This document shows, in pieces, positions 52,588 to 61,003 of a DNA stretch of 64,000 bases (positions are counted from its first letter, which is position 1; each line of letters starts with the position of its first letter). Origin of the DNA: Croceibacterium sp. TMG7-5b_MA50 (GTDB taxonomy: Bacteria; Pseudomonadota; Alphaproteobacteria; Sphingomonadales; Sphingomonadaceae); the NCBI RefSeq assembly GCF_039830145.1, contig NZ_CP156082.1, positions 1,072,001-1,136,000 on the forward strand. The letters are read 5' to 3'. Both the position numbers and the translations under genes were made by a program. Below the pieces are notes generated by a model, which did no database searches, had not been told where the DNA came from, and was given only the letters and a program-made list of their open reading frames with translations.

Positions 52588-53532
52588 TCAGACCCCCAGC
52601 CTCGCGCGCACCGGTGTGGTGTCGCTCCACCCATCCAGGCGTTCGGTCAGGTCGGCCAGGTCGGCGGGCAGCGCCACGTTCAGCGTCACCAACTGGTCGC
52701 CCCGGCCACCTGCCTTGCGGGTGAAGCCGCGTCCTTTCAGGCGCAGCACCTTGCCCCCGCCGCTACCCGGCGCGACCGTCAGCATGACCGGCCCGTCAAC
52801 CGTCGGCACCTTGACCTTGGCCCCGCGCACCGCCTCGTCCAACGTCACCGGCAGGTCCAGCCGGACATTGTCGCCATCGCGCACGAAGAAGGCGTGCGGC
52901 TGCACCTCGATCGTCACGGTCGCATCGCCGGGGCCACCAGGACCGGCCTCGCCCTTGCCCTTCAACCGCAACTGCGTACCGTCCTCGACACCGGCAGGCA
53001 GCTTCAGATCGATGGTTGCCCCATCGCCCAGCGTGATGCGCTGCGGCTCCAGAGTGGCCGCATCGGTGAACGGCACGGCCAGGCGATAATTGACGTTGGC
53101 TCCGCGCTGCGGCGCGCGCCGGCCGGCGCCGCCACCCATGCCGCCGAAGCCGGCCGGCCCGCCCCGCTGGCCGAACAGCCCTTCGAAAATGTCGCCGAGG
53201 TCAGCTTCCTGCCCGGCGAACCCTTCGAAGCCGCGCGTCCGCGATCCGCCGCCGCCTGGGAAGCCGCCGCCGAACCCGCCGCCACCGGCACCGAACGGCA
53301 TGGCCGGATTGCCGTCCGCGTCGATCTCGCCCCGGTCGAACCGGGCGCGCTGGTCCTTGTCGGACAGCAGGTCATAGGCGCGCGTCACCTCGCTGAAGCG
53401 CTGCGCCGCGCTGGGATTGTCCGCGTTGCGGTCGGGGTGCAGTTCCTTCGCCAGCTTGCGGTAGGCGGACTTTATCTCCGCCTCGCTGGCCGAACGGGAT
53501 ACGCCAAGGGTGGAATAAGGATCAGCTGCCAT
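52588..53532 (-). CDS. DnaJ-type co-chaperone (CbpA-like)
   Basis: A 314-residue Hsp40. The J domain has YSTLGVSRSASEAEIKSAYR and HPD at residues 32-34; a glycine-rich linker and two beta-sandwich substrate domains follow (LPAGVEDGTQLRLKGKG). It lacks the zinc-finger CxxCxGxG repeats of DnaJ itself, so it belongs to the CbpA/DnaJ2 type. Confidence 0.93.
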   Translation of the reverse strand: MAADPYSTLGVSRSASEAEIKSAYRKLAKELHPDRNADNPSAAQRFSEVTRAYDLLSDKDQRARFDRGEIDADGNPAMPFGAGGGGFGGGFPGGGGSRTRGFEGFAGQEADLGDIFEGLFGQRGGPAGFGGMGGGAGRRAPQRGANVNYRLAVPFTDAATLEPQRITLGDGATIDLKLPAGVEDGTQLRLKGKGEAGPGGPGDATVTIEVQPHAFFVRDGDNVRLDLPVTLDEAVRGAKVKVPTVDGPVMLTVAPGSGGGKVLRLKGRGFTRKAGGRGDQLVTLNVALPADLADLTERLDGWSDTTPVRARLGV

Positions 53533-53608
53533 GGTGTGTTAGCTAGGTAAGGCAATGAGTTTGGGCAAGCAGCTTTGCCAGCCCGGCGATGCGCTCTAAG
53601 GCAGGTGC

Positions 53609-54214
53609 ATGACCGAACCGCAAGACGCCATCCCCGATACCGATCCTTTTGCCCTGTTCGCCGAATGGTTCGCGCTGGCAGAGGCGGCGGAACTTAACGA
53701 CCCCAACGCCATGGCACTCGCCACCGCCACGCCGGACGGGTGCCCGTCCGTCCGCATGGTACTGCTGAAGGGGCAGGATGCGGACGGCTTCGTGTTCTAC
53801 ACCAACGCCGAAAGCCGCAAGGGGCAGGAGATCGCCGACAATCCCCACGCCGCGCTGCTGTTTCACTGGAAATCGCTGCGCCGGCAGATCCGCGTTGAAG
53901 GCGTGCTGGAGGAGGTGACGCGGGAGGAGGCCGACGCCTATTTTGCCTCCCGCGGCCGTGCATCGCAACTGGGCAGCGCCGCGTCCGACCAGTCGCGCCC
54001 GCTGGAGGATCGGCAGGTCTACCTCGACCGTGTCGCCGCGCTGGAACATGCGCTCGGTGATGCGCCCGTGCCCCGGCCGCCTCACTGGACCGGCTTCCGC
54101 CTGGCACCCGCACGGATGGAGTTCTGGCAGGATCGCACCGCCCGCCTGCACGAACGGCGACAATTCACCCGGCTTGCGGACGGCAGCTGGACCAGCACGC
54201 TGCTCTACCCATGA
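53609..54214 (+). CDS. pdxH: pyridoxamine/pyridoxine 5'-phosphate oxidase
   Basis: A 201-residue FMN enzyme making pyridoxal 5'-phosphate. MALATATPDGCPSVRMVLLK, FYTNAESRKGQEI and WGVEG-type FHWKSLRRQIRVEG are conserved, and the tail ends FWQDRTARLHERRQF. Usual length. The next gene overlaps it by ATGA. Confidence 0.96.
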   Translation: MTEPQDAIPDTDPFALFAEWFALAEAAELNDPNAMALATATPDGCPSVRMVLLKGQDADGFVFYTNAESRKGQEIADNPHAALLFHWKSLRRQIRVEGVLEEVTREEADAYFASRGRASQLGSAASDQSRPLEDRQVYLDRVAALEHALGDAPVPRPPHWTGFRLAPARMEFWQDRTARLHERRQFTRLADGSWTSTLLYP

Positions 54215-55014
54215 TGACCGCGACCGCTCCCTACTGGCACATCGATGCCTTCGCCGCCCGTCCCTTTGCCGGCAACCAGGCCGCCGTGATCGAGCTTGCC
54301 GAATGGCTGCCTGATTCCGTGCTGCAGCAGATCGCGGCGGAAAACATGTTCTCCGAAACGGCCTTCCTGCTGCGTGACGCCAGCGAGGTCGCCGACTGGG
54401 AACTGCGCTGGTTCACGCCCGAGTACGAAATCCGCCTGTGCGGCCATGCGACACTCGCCAGCGGGCACGCGCTGCTGGGTCGCGATGGCGGCACCCGCGT
54501 GACCTTCCGCACCCGCCGGGCCGGTATGCTGGAGGTACGGGTGGACGGTGACGGCTATTGCGTGGCGCTGCCAGCCATTCCGGTGCAGCGCACGGACTGG
54601 CCTGAAGGTGCCGGCCCGCTCGGCACCAAGCCGCAGGAGGTGTGGCGCCACCCCGCCGGGTACAACGTCTTCCTGTTTGCTGGAGAGGAGGAGGTACGCA
54701 CGCTGGCGCCAGACATGGCTGGGCTCGCTCGCCTAGGGCCGGACCACCAGTTCATCTGCACCGCCGTCGGCAGCGCCACCGATGTGGTCAGCCGAGTGTT
54801 CGTGCCAGGTGCCGGCATCCCGGAAGATCCCGTCACCGGCAGCGCGCATGCCGTGCTGGCGGGTTTCTGGGCACCGCGCCTCGGCCGCGACAGCTTCACC
54901 GCGCATCAGGCATCTGAACGCGGAGGGGATATCGCCTGCCGGCTCGATGGAAACCGCGTGTGGCTGACCGGACAATGCGTCACGATCGTGGAGGGGCAGT
55001 TCCGCCTGCCCTGA
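54211..55014 (+). CDS. PhzF family isomerase/epimerase-like protein
   Basis: A 267-residue protein of the PhzF diaminopimelate-epimerase fold. IDAFAARPFAGNQAAVIEL, NMFSETAFLL with the conserved glutamate, LCGHATLASGHAL and EDPVTGSAHA are the family signatures. Activity of most members is unknown. Co-translated with pdxH. Confidence 0.92.
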   Translation: MMTATAPYWHIDAFAARPFAGNQAAVIELAEWLPDSVLQQIAAENMFSETAFLLRDASEVADWELRWFTPEYEIRLCGHATLASGHALLGRDGGTRVTFRTRRAGMLEVRVDGDGYCVALPAIPVQRTDWPEGAGPLGTKPQEVWRHPAGYNVFLFAGEEEVRTLAPDMAGLARLGPDHQFICTAVGSATDVVSRVFVPGAGIPEDPVTGSAHAVLAGFWAPRLGRDSFTAHQASERGGDIACRLDGNRVWLTGQCVTIVEGQFRLP

Positions 55015-55020
55015 AGGCGA

Positions 55021-55045
55021 ATGGCGGCGATCCCATCGCCGCCAT
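55021..55045. terminator. convergent hairpin between the PhzF gene and infC
   Basis: ATGGCGGCGAT-CCC-ATCGCCGCCAT is a perfect 11-base stem seven bases past the PhzF stop and 12 before the infC stop, with outer complementary bases AAGGCGA/TCGCCTT. T-runs are weak on both sides, so bidirectional termination is likely but not certain. Confidence 0.6.
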
Positions 55046-55056
55046 CGCCGGTCGCC

Positions 55057-55599
55057 TTACTTGGGCGACAGCACCATCAGCATCTGGCGGCCTTCAAGGC
55101 GGGGGTATGCCTCCACCTTGGCGACTTCCACCACGTCGTCCTGCACCCGCTTCAGCAGGTCCATGCCCAGGTGCTGGTGCGCCATCTCGCGGCCGCGAAA
55201 ACGCAGGGTCACCTTCACCTTGTCGCCGTTCTCGATAAACTTGTTCACGTTACGCATCTTCACGTCGTAATCGTGGTCATCGATGTTCGGACGCATCTTG
55301 ATCTCCTTGATCTCCTGCGTCTTCTGCGTCTTGCGGGCGATGTTCGCCTTCTTCTGCGCCTCGTACCGGTGCTTGCCCACGTCCAGGAACTTGCAGACCG
55401 GCGGATCGGCGTTCGGCGATACTTCGACCAAGTTCAGGCCAATCTCGTTCGCCTGCTCGATCGCCTGGCGCGTGTACATGACGCCAAGGTTCTCGCCCTC
55501 GTCATCGATGACGCGGACCTTGTCGGCCTGGATGAAGTGATCGAAGCGGGGGCCGGACTTGACCGGGGGCGCCAGCATGCGCCGGGGTGGACGGGGTAT
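55057..55599 (-). CDS. infC: translation initiation factor IF-3, with probable ATA start
   Basis: IF-3 keeps subunits apart and proofreads start codons. [32 protein letters not shown] and [18 protein letters not shown] are diagnostic. I place the start at the ATA (55597-55599), because AGGAG is eight bases before it. The first ATG, seven codons on (55576-55578), is 29 bases from that site and has no other. IF-3 genes elsewhere use AUU for self-control; here ATA would serve. The protein would be 180 residues, beginning [12 protein letters not shown]. Confidence 0.93.
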   Translation of the reverse strand: MPRPPRRMLAPPVKSGPRFDHFIQADKVRVIDDEGENLGVMYTRQAIEQANEIGLNLVEVSPNADPPVCKFLDVGKHRYEAQKKANIARKTQKTQEIKEIKMRPNIDDHDYDVKMRNVNKFIENGDKVKVTLRFRGREMAHQHLGMDLLKRVQDDVVEVAKVEAYPRLEGRQMLMVLSPK

Positions 55600-55684
55600 G
55601 GTTTGCTCTCCTGTAGCCCTGTAGAATCACCCGCCCACATAGTGCGTGCGCCGCCTTTTCGCTAGGGGCACACGGATTTGGCGC

Positions 55685-56443
55685 TCAGGCGGCGGCGCGC
55701 CACAGCGGGAATTGCGCCAGCCGGCCTTTCGCCGCCACCACCGCGCGGATCGCGCGCGCGGGCTGCAGCGCCGCCAGGATGGCCGGATCACCCGCATCCA
55801 TGCCGCCGGTCAACGCGCCGAATGCCGGCAGGATCATGCGCCCGCCGGCATTGCCGACGCCATCGCTCACCACGGCGCAGGGGCGGCGGATGCGCCGGGC
55901 GCGCACGGTTACCGCCAGCTTGGGATGAAAATGCCCGGACAATTCCGGCCGCATCTCCCCGGCGATCGCATGGTGGCGCAGGATGATGCCTGCGAGCTCT
56001 ACCTCCGCCAGCACCGTTCCGCCCAATTGCTTCTGCAACTCCGCATGCCGGTCCGGCCCGGCACGATCGTGATTGCCCGTCAGCCACACCCAGTCGAGCA
56101 CACCCGTCAGCGCCGCCAGCATGCCCGCCGCATGCGACTCCAGCCGGGATGGTCCGCCCGCATCGTGGAAATTGTCGCCCAGGGTGACGATCCGCCGCGC
56201 ACCCGTCTGCCGCACCTCCGCCGCCAGTCGCGCCAGCGTCTCGCGACTGTCATAGGGGGGCAGCATCTGGCCGGACCGCGCGTAGAAGCTGCCCTTCTCC
56301 AGATGCAGGTCCGCCACCAGCAGCGTACGCTCGCGCGGCCAGTACAGCGCGTGGCCGGGCGTCAGCACGAACTCTTCCCCCGCGAAGGGCAGCGGGCAGC
56401 CGGTGGGGGTGCAGGGATCGGGGCCGAACGAAACGGGAACCAT
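55685..56443 (-). CDS. pdeM: ligase-associated DNA damage response endonuclease PdeM
   Basis: A 252-residue metallophosphoesterase with all motifs: VADLHLEKG, GDNFHD, GNHD and GHFHPKL. It matches PdeM, normally found with ATP-dependent ligase and Lhr helicase genes in a DNA damage cluster. Here it stands without them in the window, upstream of infC. The start is MVPVSFG, because the preceding 15 codons overlap the hemF promoter. Confidence 0.87.
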   Translation of the reverse strand: MVPVSFGPDPCTPTGCPLPFAGEEFVLTPGHALYWPRERTLLVADLHLEKGSFYARSGQMLPPYDSRETLARLAAEVRQTGARRIVTLGDNFHDAGGPSRLESHAAGMLAALTGVLDWVWLTGNHDRAGPDRHAELQKQLGGTVLAEVELAGIILRHHAIAGEMRPELSGHFHPKLAVTVRARRIRRPCAVVSDGVGNAGGRMILPAFGALTGGMDAGDPAILAALQPARAIRAVVAAKGRLAQFPLWRAAA

Positions 56444-56487
56444 GCCCGCGCCTTGCCGCAGCCGCCCGGCTTTGGCAAGCAGCCGCA

Positions 56488-57354
56488 ATGGAACAGGTAA
56501 CCGACTGGACTCCCTACACCGCTCGCGCTCGCGACTGGTTCGAAACGTTGCGCAATCGCATCTGCGCCGAGTTCGAGGCGATCGAGCGGGAGGCCGGCAG
56601 CGACGCTGCCTTCACCTACACGCCGTGGGACCGCACCACCGATGACGGCAGCGAAGGCGGCGGCGGGGTGCGCGGCGTGATGAAGGGCCGCGTGTTCGAG
56701 AAGGTGGGCGTCAACGTGTCCACTGTGTCGGGCGAGTTCGCGCCCAAATTTGCCGCCACCATCAACGGCGCCAGCGCCGAAGCGCCCGGCTTCACCGCCA
56801 CCGGGATCAGCCTGGTCGCGCACATGGCCAATCCGCATGTCCCCGCCGTGCACATGAACACCCGGTTCCTTACCACCACGGCGGCATGGTTCGGCGGCGG
56901 CGCGGACCTGAACCCGCCGATTCCCTATGCCGAGGATACCGAGGCATTTCACGGCGCCCTGCGTGCCGCGTGCCAGCCCTTCGACCCCGCCTGGTACGAT
57001 CGCTACGCCAAGTGGGCGGACGAATATTTCTTCATTCCCCATCGCGGCGTCGCGCGCGGTGTCGGCGGTATCTTCTACGATCATCTTGAATGCGCCGATG
57101 ACGCGCATTGGGATCGGCACTTCGCCTTCACCCGCGCAGTCGGAGAGACGTTCCTGGACGTGTTCCCGCGCCTCGTCCGCCGCCGCATGGGCGTGGAATG
57201 GACGCCCGCCGACAAGCAGACCCAGTTGGAATGGCGGGGACGCTACGCCGAATTCAACCTGGTCTACGACCGGGGCACGCTGTTCGGCCTGAAGACCGGC
57301 GGCAACGTCGATGCCATCCTGATGAGCCTGCCGCCCGAAGCGGTGTGGAGTTAG
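56488..57354 (+). CDS. hemF: oxygen-dependent coproporphyrinogen III oxidase
   Basis: A 288-residue HemF that converts coproporphyrinogen III to protoporphyrinogen IX with O2. HMNTRFLTT, WFGGGADLNP, RGVGGIFYDHL and the ending RYAEFNLVYDRGTLFGLKTGGN are signatures. Divergent from pdeM by 44 bases. Confidence 0.97.
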   Translation: MEQVTDWTPYTARARDWFETLRNRICAEFEAIEREAGSDAAFTYTPWDRTTDDGSEGGGGVRGVMKGRVFEKVGVNVSTVSGEFAPKFAATINGASAEAPGFTATGISLVAHMANPHVPAVHMNTRFLTTTAAWFGGGADLNPPIPYAEDTEAFHGALRAACQPFDPAWYDRYAKWADEYFFIPHRGVARGVGGIFYDHLECADDAHWDRHFAFTRAVGETFLDVFPRLVRRRMGVEWTPADKQTQLEWRGRYAEFNLVYDRGTLFGLKTGGNVDAILMSLPPEAVWS

Positions 57355-57651
57355 GAACAGCTTCGCGGCGATCGCCGCCCTCTCCGCTGTCCTACATCAG
57401 GTCCATCTGTCATGTCGGGCCGATGCCCTGCCATTTTCTCTCACATCCCTCATTCGATCGGCAAACCCGCGCATCATCCTGCCCGTCACCCCGGGCCAAG
57501 GTAGGTGTCAACTTAGTGTAAACTTCCAGCGTTTTCGGGTCACCGCCCCAGGGCGCCGCTTGCGGCACAGCGGGCGGCGGGGCAGAACCACCTCACCCCT
57601 TCGCGCGATAAAGTCTTGCCCTTCGCGCAACAATCCGCACATCGTATAGCA
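57355..57651. other. 297-base gene-free leader between hemF and rsh
   Basis: No gene is supported. It contains GTGTCAACTT (57505-57514) and GTGTAAACTT (57516-57525) as a near tandem repeat, read on the minus strand as the end of a frame KRWKFTLS-stop. Nearer the rsh start are two CCCTTCGCGC repeats (57597-57606 and 57619-57628), centres 22 bases apart, which could be a regulator site. Confidence 0.5.
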
Positions 57652-59745
57652 ATGCTGCGGCAATATGAACTGGTGGAACGGGTCAAGGCCTACGACCCCG
57701 ATGCGGACGAGGCGCTGCTGAACCGCGCTTACGTGTTCACCGTGCAGAAGCACGGCAGCCAGAAGCGCGCGAGCGGCGACCCCTATTTCAGCCACCCGGT
57801 GGAAGTCGCCGGGCTGATGACCGACCTCAAGCTGGATCAGGAGACCATCGCCACCGCGCTGCTGCACGACACGGTGGAGGACACGCTCGCCACCATCGCC
57901 GACATCGAGGCGCAGTTCGGCCCCGACATCGCCCGGCTGGTGGACGGCGTGACCAAGCTCTCCAAGATCGAGACGATGGCGGAGAACGAGCGGGCGGCGG
58001 AGAACCTGCGCAAGTTCCTGCTGGCTATGAGCGAGGACATCCGCGTCCTGCTGGTGAAGCTCGGCGACCGGCTCCACAACATGCGCACGCTCCATTATAT
58101 CAAGAGCCCGGAGAAGCGCCGCCGCATCGCCCGCGAGACCATGGAGATCTACGCCCCGCTCGCCGAACGGGTCGGCATGTACGAATACATGCGGGAGATG
58201 CAGGCCCTCGCCTTCGAGCAGCTGGAGCCCGACGCCTACCACACCCTGACCGGCCGGCTGGAACAGCTGCGCAGCACCGACCATGGGCAGGTGGACAAGG
58301 TCGCTCTAGCCATCAAGCACGCGCTGGCCGCCGCCGGCCTGCAGGTGGCGGTCTGGGGGCGGGAGAAGCAGCCCTATTCCATCTGGCGCAAGATGGCCGA
58401 AAGGCACGTGGCGTTCGACCAGGTGACGGACATCATGGCCTTTCGCGTGCTGACGCAATCGGTTGGCGACTGCTACCGCGCGCTCGGGGTCCTGCACACC
58501 GTCTGGCAGTTCCTGCCCGGCCGGTTCAAGGACTACATCTCCACACCCAAGAGCAACGGCTACCGCTCGCTCCATACGGCGCTGATTTACGAGAACTCGA
58601 TGCGGGTGGAGGTGCAGATCCGCACCGGGGAGATGCACCGCACCAACGAGTTCGGCTTGGCCGCACACTGGGCGTACAAGCAAGGCGACCGCCCCGACGG
58701 GCAGGTCGGCTGGTTGCGCGACCTGATCGAGATCGTGGATGCCAGCCACGATGCAGAGGAGCTGCTCGAGAACACGAAGATGGCGATCTACCAGGATCGC
58801 ATCTTCGCCTTCACGCCCAAGGGAGCGCTGTTCCAGTTGCCCAAGGGGGCGAGCGCGGTCGATTTCGCCTTCGCCGTCCACACTGATCTCGGCGCGGCGG
58901 CGGTCGGCGCCAAGATCAATGGCCGCCACGTACCGCTGCGCACCGTGCTGGAAAACGGCGACGTGGTGGAGGTCATCAAGGGGCAGAGCGCGGAGCCGCA
59001 GCTGAGCTGGCTCGGCTTCGTCACCACCGGCAAGGCCCGCGCCGCCATCCGCCGCGCGCTCCGCGCCAAGGAGCGGGCCGAAGTGGTGGAGACCGGCCGC
59101 CGCCTGTACGAGGAGATCACCGATCGCCTGCCCACCAAGGTTGGCCGCAAGGCTATCCGGGAGGCGCTGGACCGTCTCGGCATGGATGACGAGGACGACC
59201 TGATGCACGCCATCGGCGCCGCTCGCCTGTCCGCCAGGCAGGTCATGGAGGCGCTGGTGCCCGGCAGCACCGCCGACCTGCCGGCCGAGCCGGAGGAGCG
59301 CGCCATCACCATCCAGGGCCTGCGTCCGGGTACCGGCTTCCGCCTCGCAGAATGCTGCCACCCTGTGCCCGGCGACCGCATCGTCGGCCTGCACGAGGAG
59401 GACGGCTCCGCCCGTGGCACCGTGGTCATCCATACGATCGACTGCCCGCGCCTGGCCGCGGAAGAGACAGAGGACTGGCTGGACCTTGGCTGGGGCGAAC
59501 AGTCGCGCGGTGCAGTCGGCCGCCTGCGGGCGGTGCTGTACCACCGCACCGGCACGCTGGCGGAGATGGCCGGCATATTCGCCAAGAACAACGCCAACGT
59601 CATCGGGTTGGATCTGACCGAGCGGCGCGACGATCCGTTCCACACCTATGTGGTCGATCTGGAGGTCCAGGATCTCGCCCACCTCACCCGCATCCGCAGC
59701 GCGCTGCGCGCCAGTGACGCGGTCGCGGAAGTGGAGCGGGTCTGA
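57652..59745 (+). CDS. rsh: bifunctional (p)ppGpp synthetase/hydrolase (RelA/SpoT homologue)
   Basis: A 697-residue stringent response enzyme. The hydrolase HD motif is LLHDTVEDT (His72-Asp73); the synthetase has RFKDYISTPKSNGYRSLHT; a TGS domain has FTPKGALFQLPKGASAVDFA; and an ACT domain ends the protein. Intact HD residues indicate both activities. ATG at MLRQYELVERV is chosen; 12 codons upstream are open but contain no better site. The next gene overlaps the stop by one base. Confidence 0.97.
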   Translation: MLRQYELVERVKAYDPDADEALLNRAYVFTVQKHGSQKRASGDPYFSHPVEVAGLMTDLKLDQETIATALLHDTVEDTLATIADIEAQFGPDIARLVDGVTKLSKIETMAENERAAENLRKFLLAMSEDIRVLLVKLGDRLHNMRTLHYIKSPEKRRRIARETMEIYAPLAERVGMYEYMREMQALAFEQLEPDAYHTLTGRLEQLRSTDHGQVDKVALAIKHALAAAGLQVAVWGREKQPYSIWRKMAERHVAFDQVTDIMAFRVLTQSVGDCYRALGVLHTVWQFLPGRFKDYISTPKSNGYRSLHTALIYENSMRVEVQIRTGEMHRTNEFGLAAHWAYKQGDRPDGQVGWLRDLIEIVDASHDAEELLENTKMAIYQDRIFAFTPKGALFQLPKGASAVDFAFAVHTDLGAAAVGAKINGRHVPLRTVLENGDVVEVIKGQSAEPQLSWLGFVTTGKARAAIRRALRAKERAEVVETGRRLYEEITDRLPTKVGRKAIREALDRLGMDDEDDLMHAIGAARLSARQVMEALVPGSTADLPAEPEERAITIQGLRPGTGFRLAECCHPVPGDRIVGLHEEDGSARGTVVIHTIDCPRLAAEETEDWLDLGWGEQSRGAVGRLRAVLYHRTGTLAEMAGIFAKNNANVIGLDLTERRDDPFHTYVVDLEVQDLAHLTRIRSALRASDAVAEVERV

Positions 59746-60560
59746 TGGCGCGTGACAATGCCGACCGTCGCATTGCCCTGCTGATCGATGCCGACAATGT
59801 ATCCCACACCAAGATCGCGGCCATGCTGGCGGAACTGGCCAAGTACGGCACCGCCAGCATCCGGCGCGCCTATGGCAACTGGGCCAGCCAGGGGCTGAAG
59901 GGCTGGACGGAGAAGCTGCACGCCCACGCGATCCGCCCGATCCAGCAGTTCAACTACAGCACCGGCAAGAACGCCACTGACATCGCATTGGTGATCGATG
60001 CCATGGAGCTGCTCTACACGCAGCGCCCCGACGCCTTCTGCCTCGCCTCCAGCGATGCCGATTTCACGCCGCTGGTGATGCAACTGCGCGCCAACGGGCA
60101 CGACGTCTATGGCTTCGGGGAACGCAAGACACCCGACCCCTTCGTGAACGCCTGCACCACCTTCCTCTACCTCGACACCTTGGAGGAGCCGGAGGGATCG
60201 GAGCCGCTGCCACCCAGGAAGGCCGCGCCGGCCAAATCCGCCAAAGCGAAGAAGCCGGCCGAGCCGAAGAAGGACGACGCACCTACCAGGCCCGACAAGC
60301 CGCTGGCGCTCGATGCCAAGCTCGTCACCATCCTACGCGGCGCGGTGGAGGCGGCGGCGCGTGACGATGGCTGGGCGCTGCTCGGCACCGCGGGCAGCGC
60401 AGCCAAGCGGCAGGCGCCGATCGACCCACGCAATTACGGCTGCAAGAACTTTCCAACCCTGTTCGAGGCGACCGGCCTGTTCGAGATCGTGGAGGCCGCC
60501 GGGCAGCGCTATGTCGCCGATCGCCGCAACACCGACCGGACAAAGGCGCCGGAGGTCTGA
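59745..60560 (+). CDS. NYN domain protein with C-terminal OST-HTH/LOTUS-like domain
   Basis: A 271-residue LabA/DUF88-type protein. The NYN (PIN-like) domain has LLIDADNVSHTKI, KNATDIALVIDAMELLY and ASSDADFTPLVMQLRANG, with the four conserved aspartates of a metal-dependent RNase. A lysine/alanine linker (about 150-180) leads to a winged-helix LOTUS-like end (GCKNFPTLFEATGLFEIV). Coupled to rsh by a TGATG overlap. RNA cleavage during stress is inferred. Confidence 0.88.
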   Translation: MARDNADRRIALLIDADNVSHTKIAAMLAELAKYGTASIRRAYGNWASQGLKGWTEKLHAHAIRPIQQFNYSTGKNATDIALVIDAMELLYTQRPDAFCLASSDADFTPLVMQLRANGHDVYGFGERKTPDPFVNACTTFLYLDTLEEPEGSEPLPPRKAAPAKSAKAKKPAEPKKDDAPTRPDKPLALDAKLVTILRGAVEAAARDDGWALLGTAGSAAKRQAPIDPRNYGCKNFPTLFEATGLFEIVEAAGQRYVADRRNTDRTKAPEV

Positions 60561-60564
60561 CGCT

Positions 60565-60960
60565 TCAGGCGAGTCGCACAGTCCGTGCCCGCCAGTTTGC
60601 CAGATGCGCGCCCGCCAGCAGCAGGCTGCCTGCCACGGTGGCCGCAGTCTCCGCCCGGTCGGTCGGCATGAACAGACCCAGCGCCATCAGCGACAGCCCG
60701 GCCGCACCCGCCAGCAGGCATGCCCTGCCCTCCGGCCGCCGCGTCGCGCCCCACAATGCTACCGCACTGGTCGGCACAGCCAGTAACAGAACCGCCACGT
60801 GGAAGGCCTCGCCGGCGAACAGCGTCTCCGCGAGGATCGGCAGCAGAGCGAGCGCCAACGGCAGCGCAAGGCAATGCACCATGCACGCCACAGACGCCAC
60901 GACGGCGAAGCTGTCCAGCATGGCGAGCGACGTACGGCGAGCGGGCTGATCCGGAACCAT
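60565..60960 (-). CDS. MerC domain membrane protein
   Basis: A 131-residue four-helix membrane protein of the MerC family (AVVASVACMVHCLALPLALALLP, with the C-x2-H-C pair). MerC carried mercuric ion in resistance operons; sphingomonad homologues outside mer operons are more likely metal (zinc?) transporters. No mer genes are near. Upstream lies a palindrome resembling a Zur site. Confidence 0.85.
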   Translation of the reverse strand: MVPDQPARRTSLAMLDSFAVVASVACMVHCLALPLALALLPILAETLFAGEAFHVAVLLLAVPTSAVALWGATRRPEGRACLLAGAAGLSLMALGLFMPTDRAETAATVAGSLLLAGAHLANWRARTVRLA

Positions 60961-60988
60961 GCCGGGCCAGATAGCGCAGGCAAGTCAG

Positions 60989-61003
60989 TGTTACAATATC
61001 ACA
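60989..61003. promoter_or_regulatory. AT-rich imperfect palindrome before the MerC gene
   Basis: TGTTACAATATCACA pairs at five of seven positions around a central A, an AT island in GC-rich DNA, 28 bases ahead of the MerC start and overlapping the stop of the upstream isomerase gene. Fur-family sites look like this; Zur is encoded 11 kb away. Confidence 0.3.

Noticed and set aside
57508-58284. A minus-strand frame over the start of rsh
   Set aside because: It is the antisense of the rsh coding region; only its last residues (KRWKFTLS) lie in gap DNA and are discussed as a possible relic.
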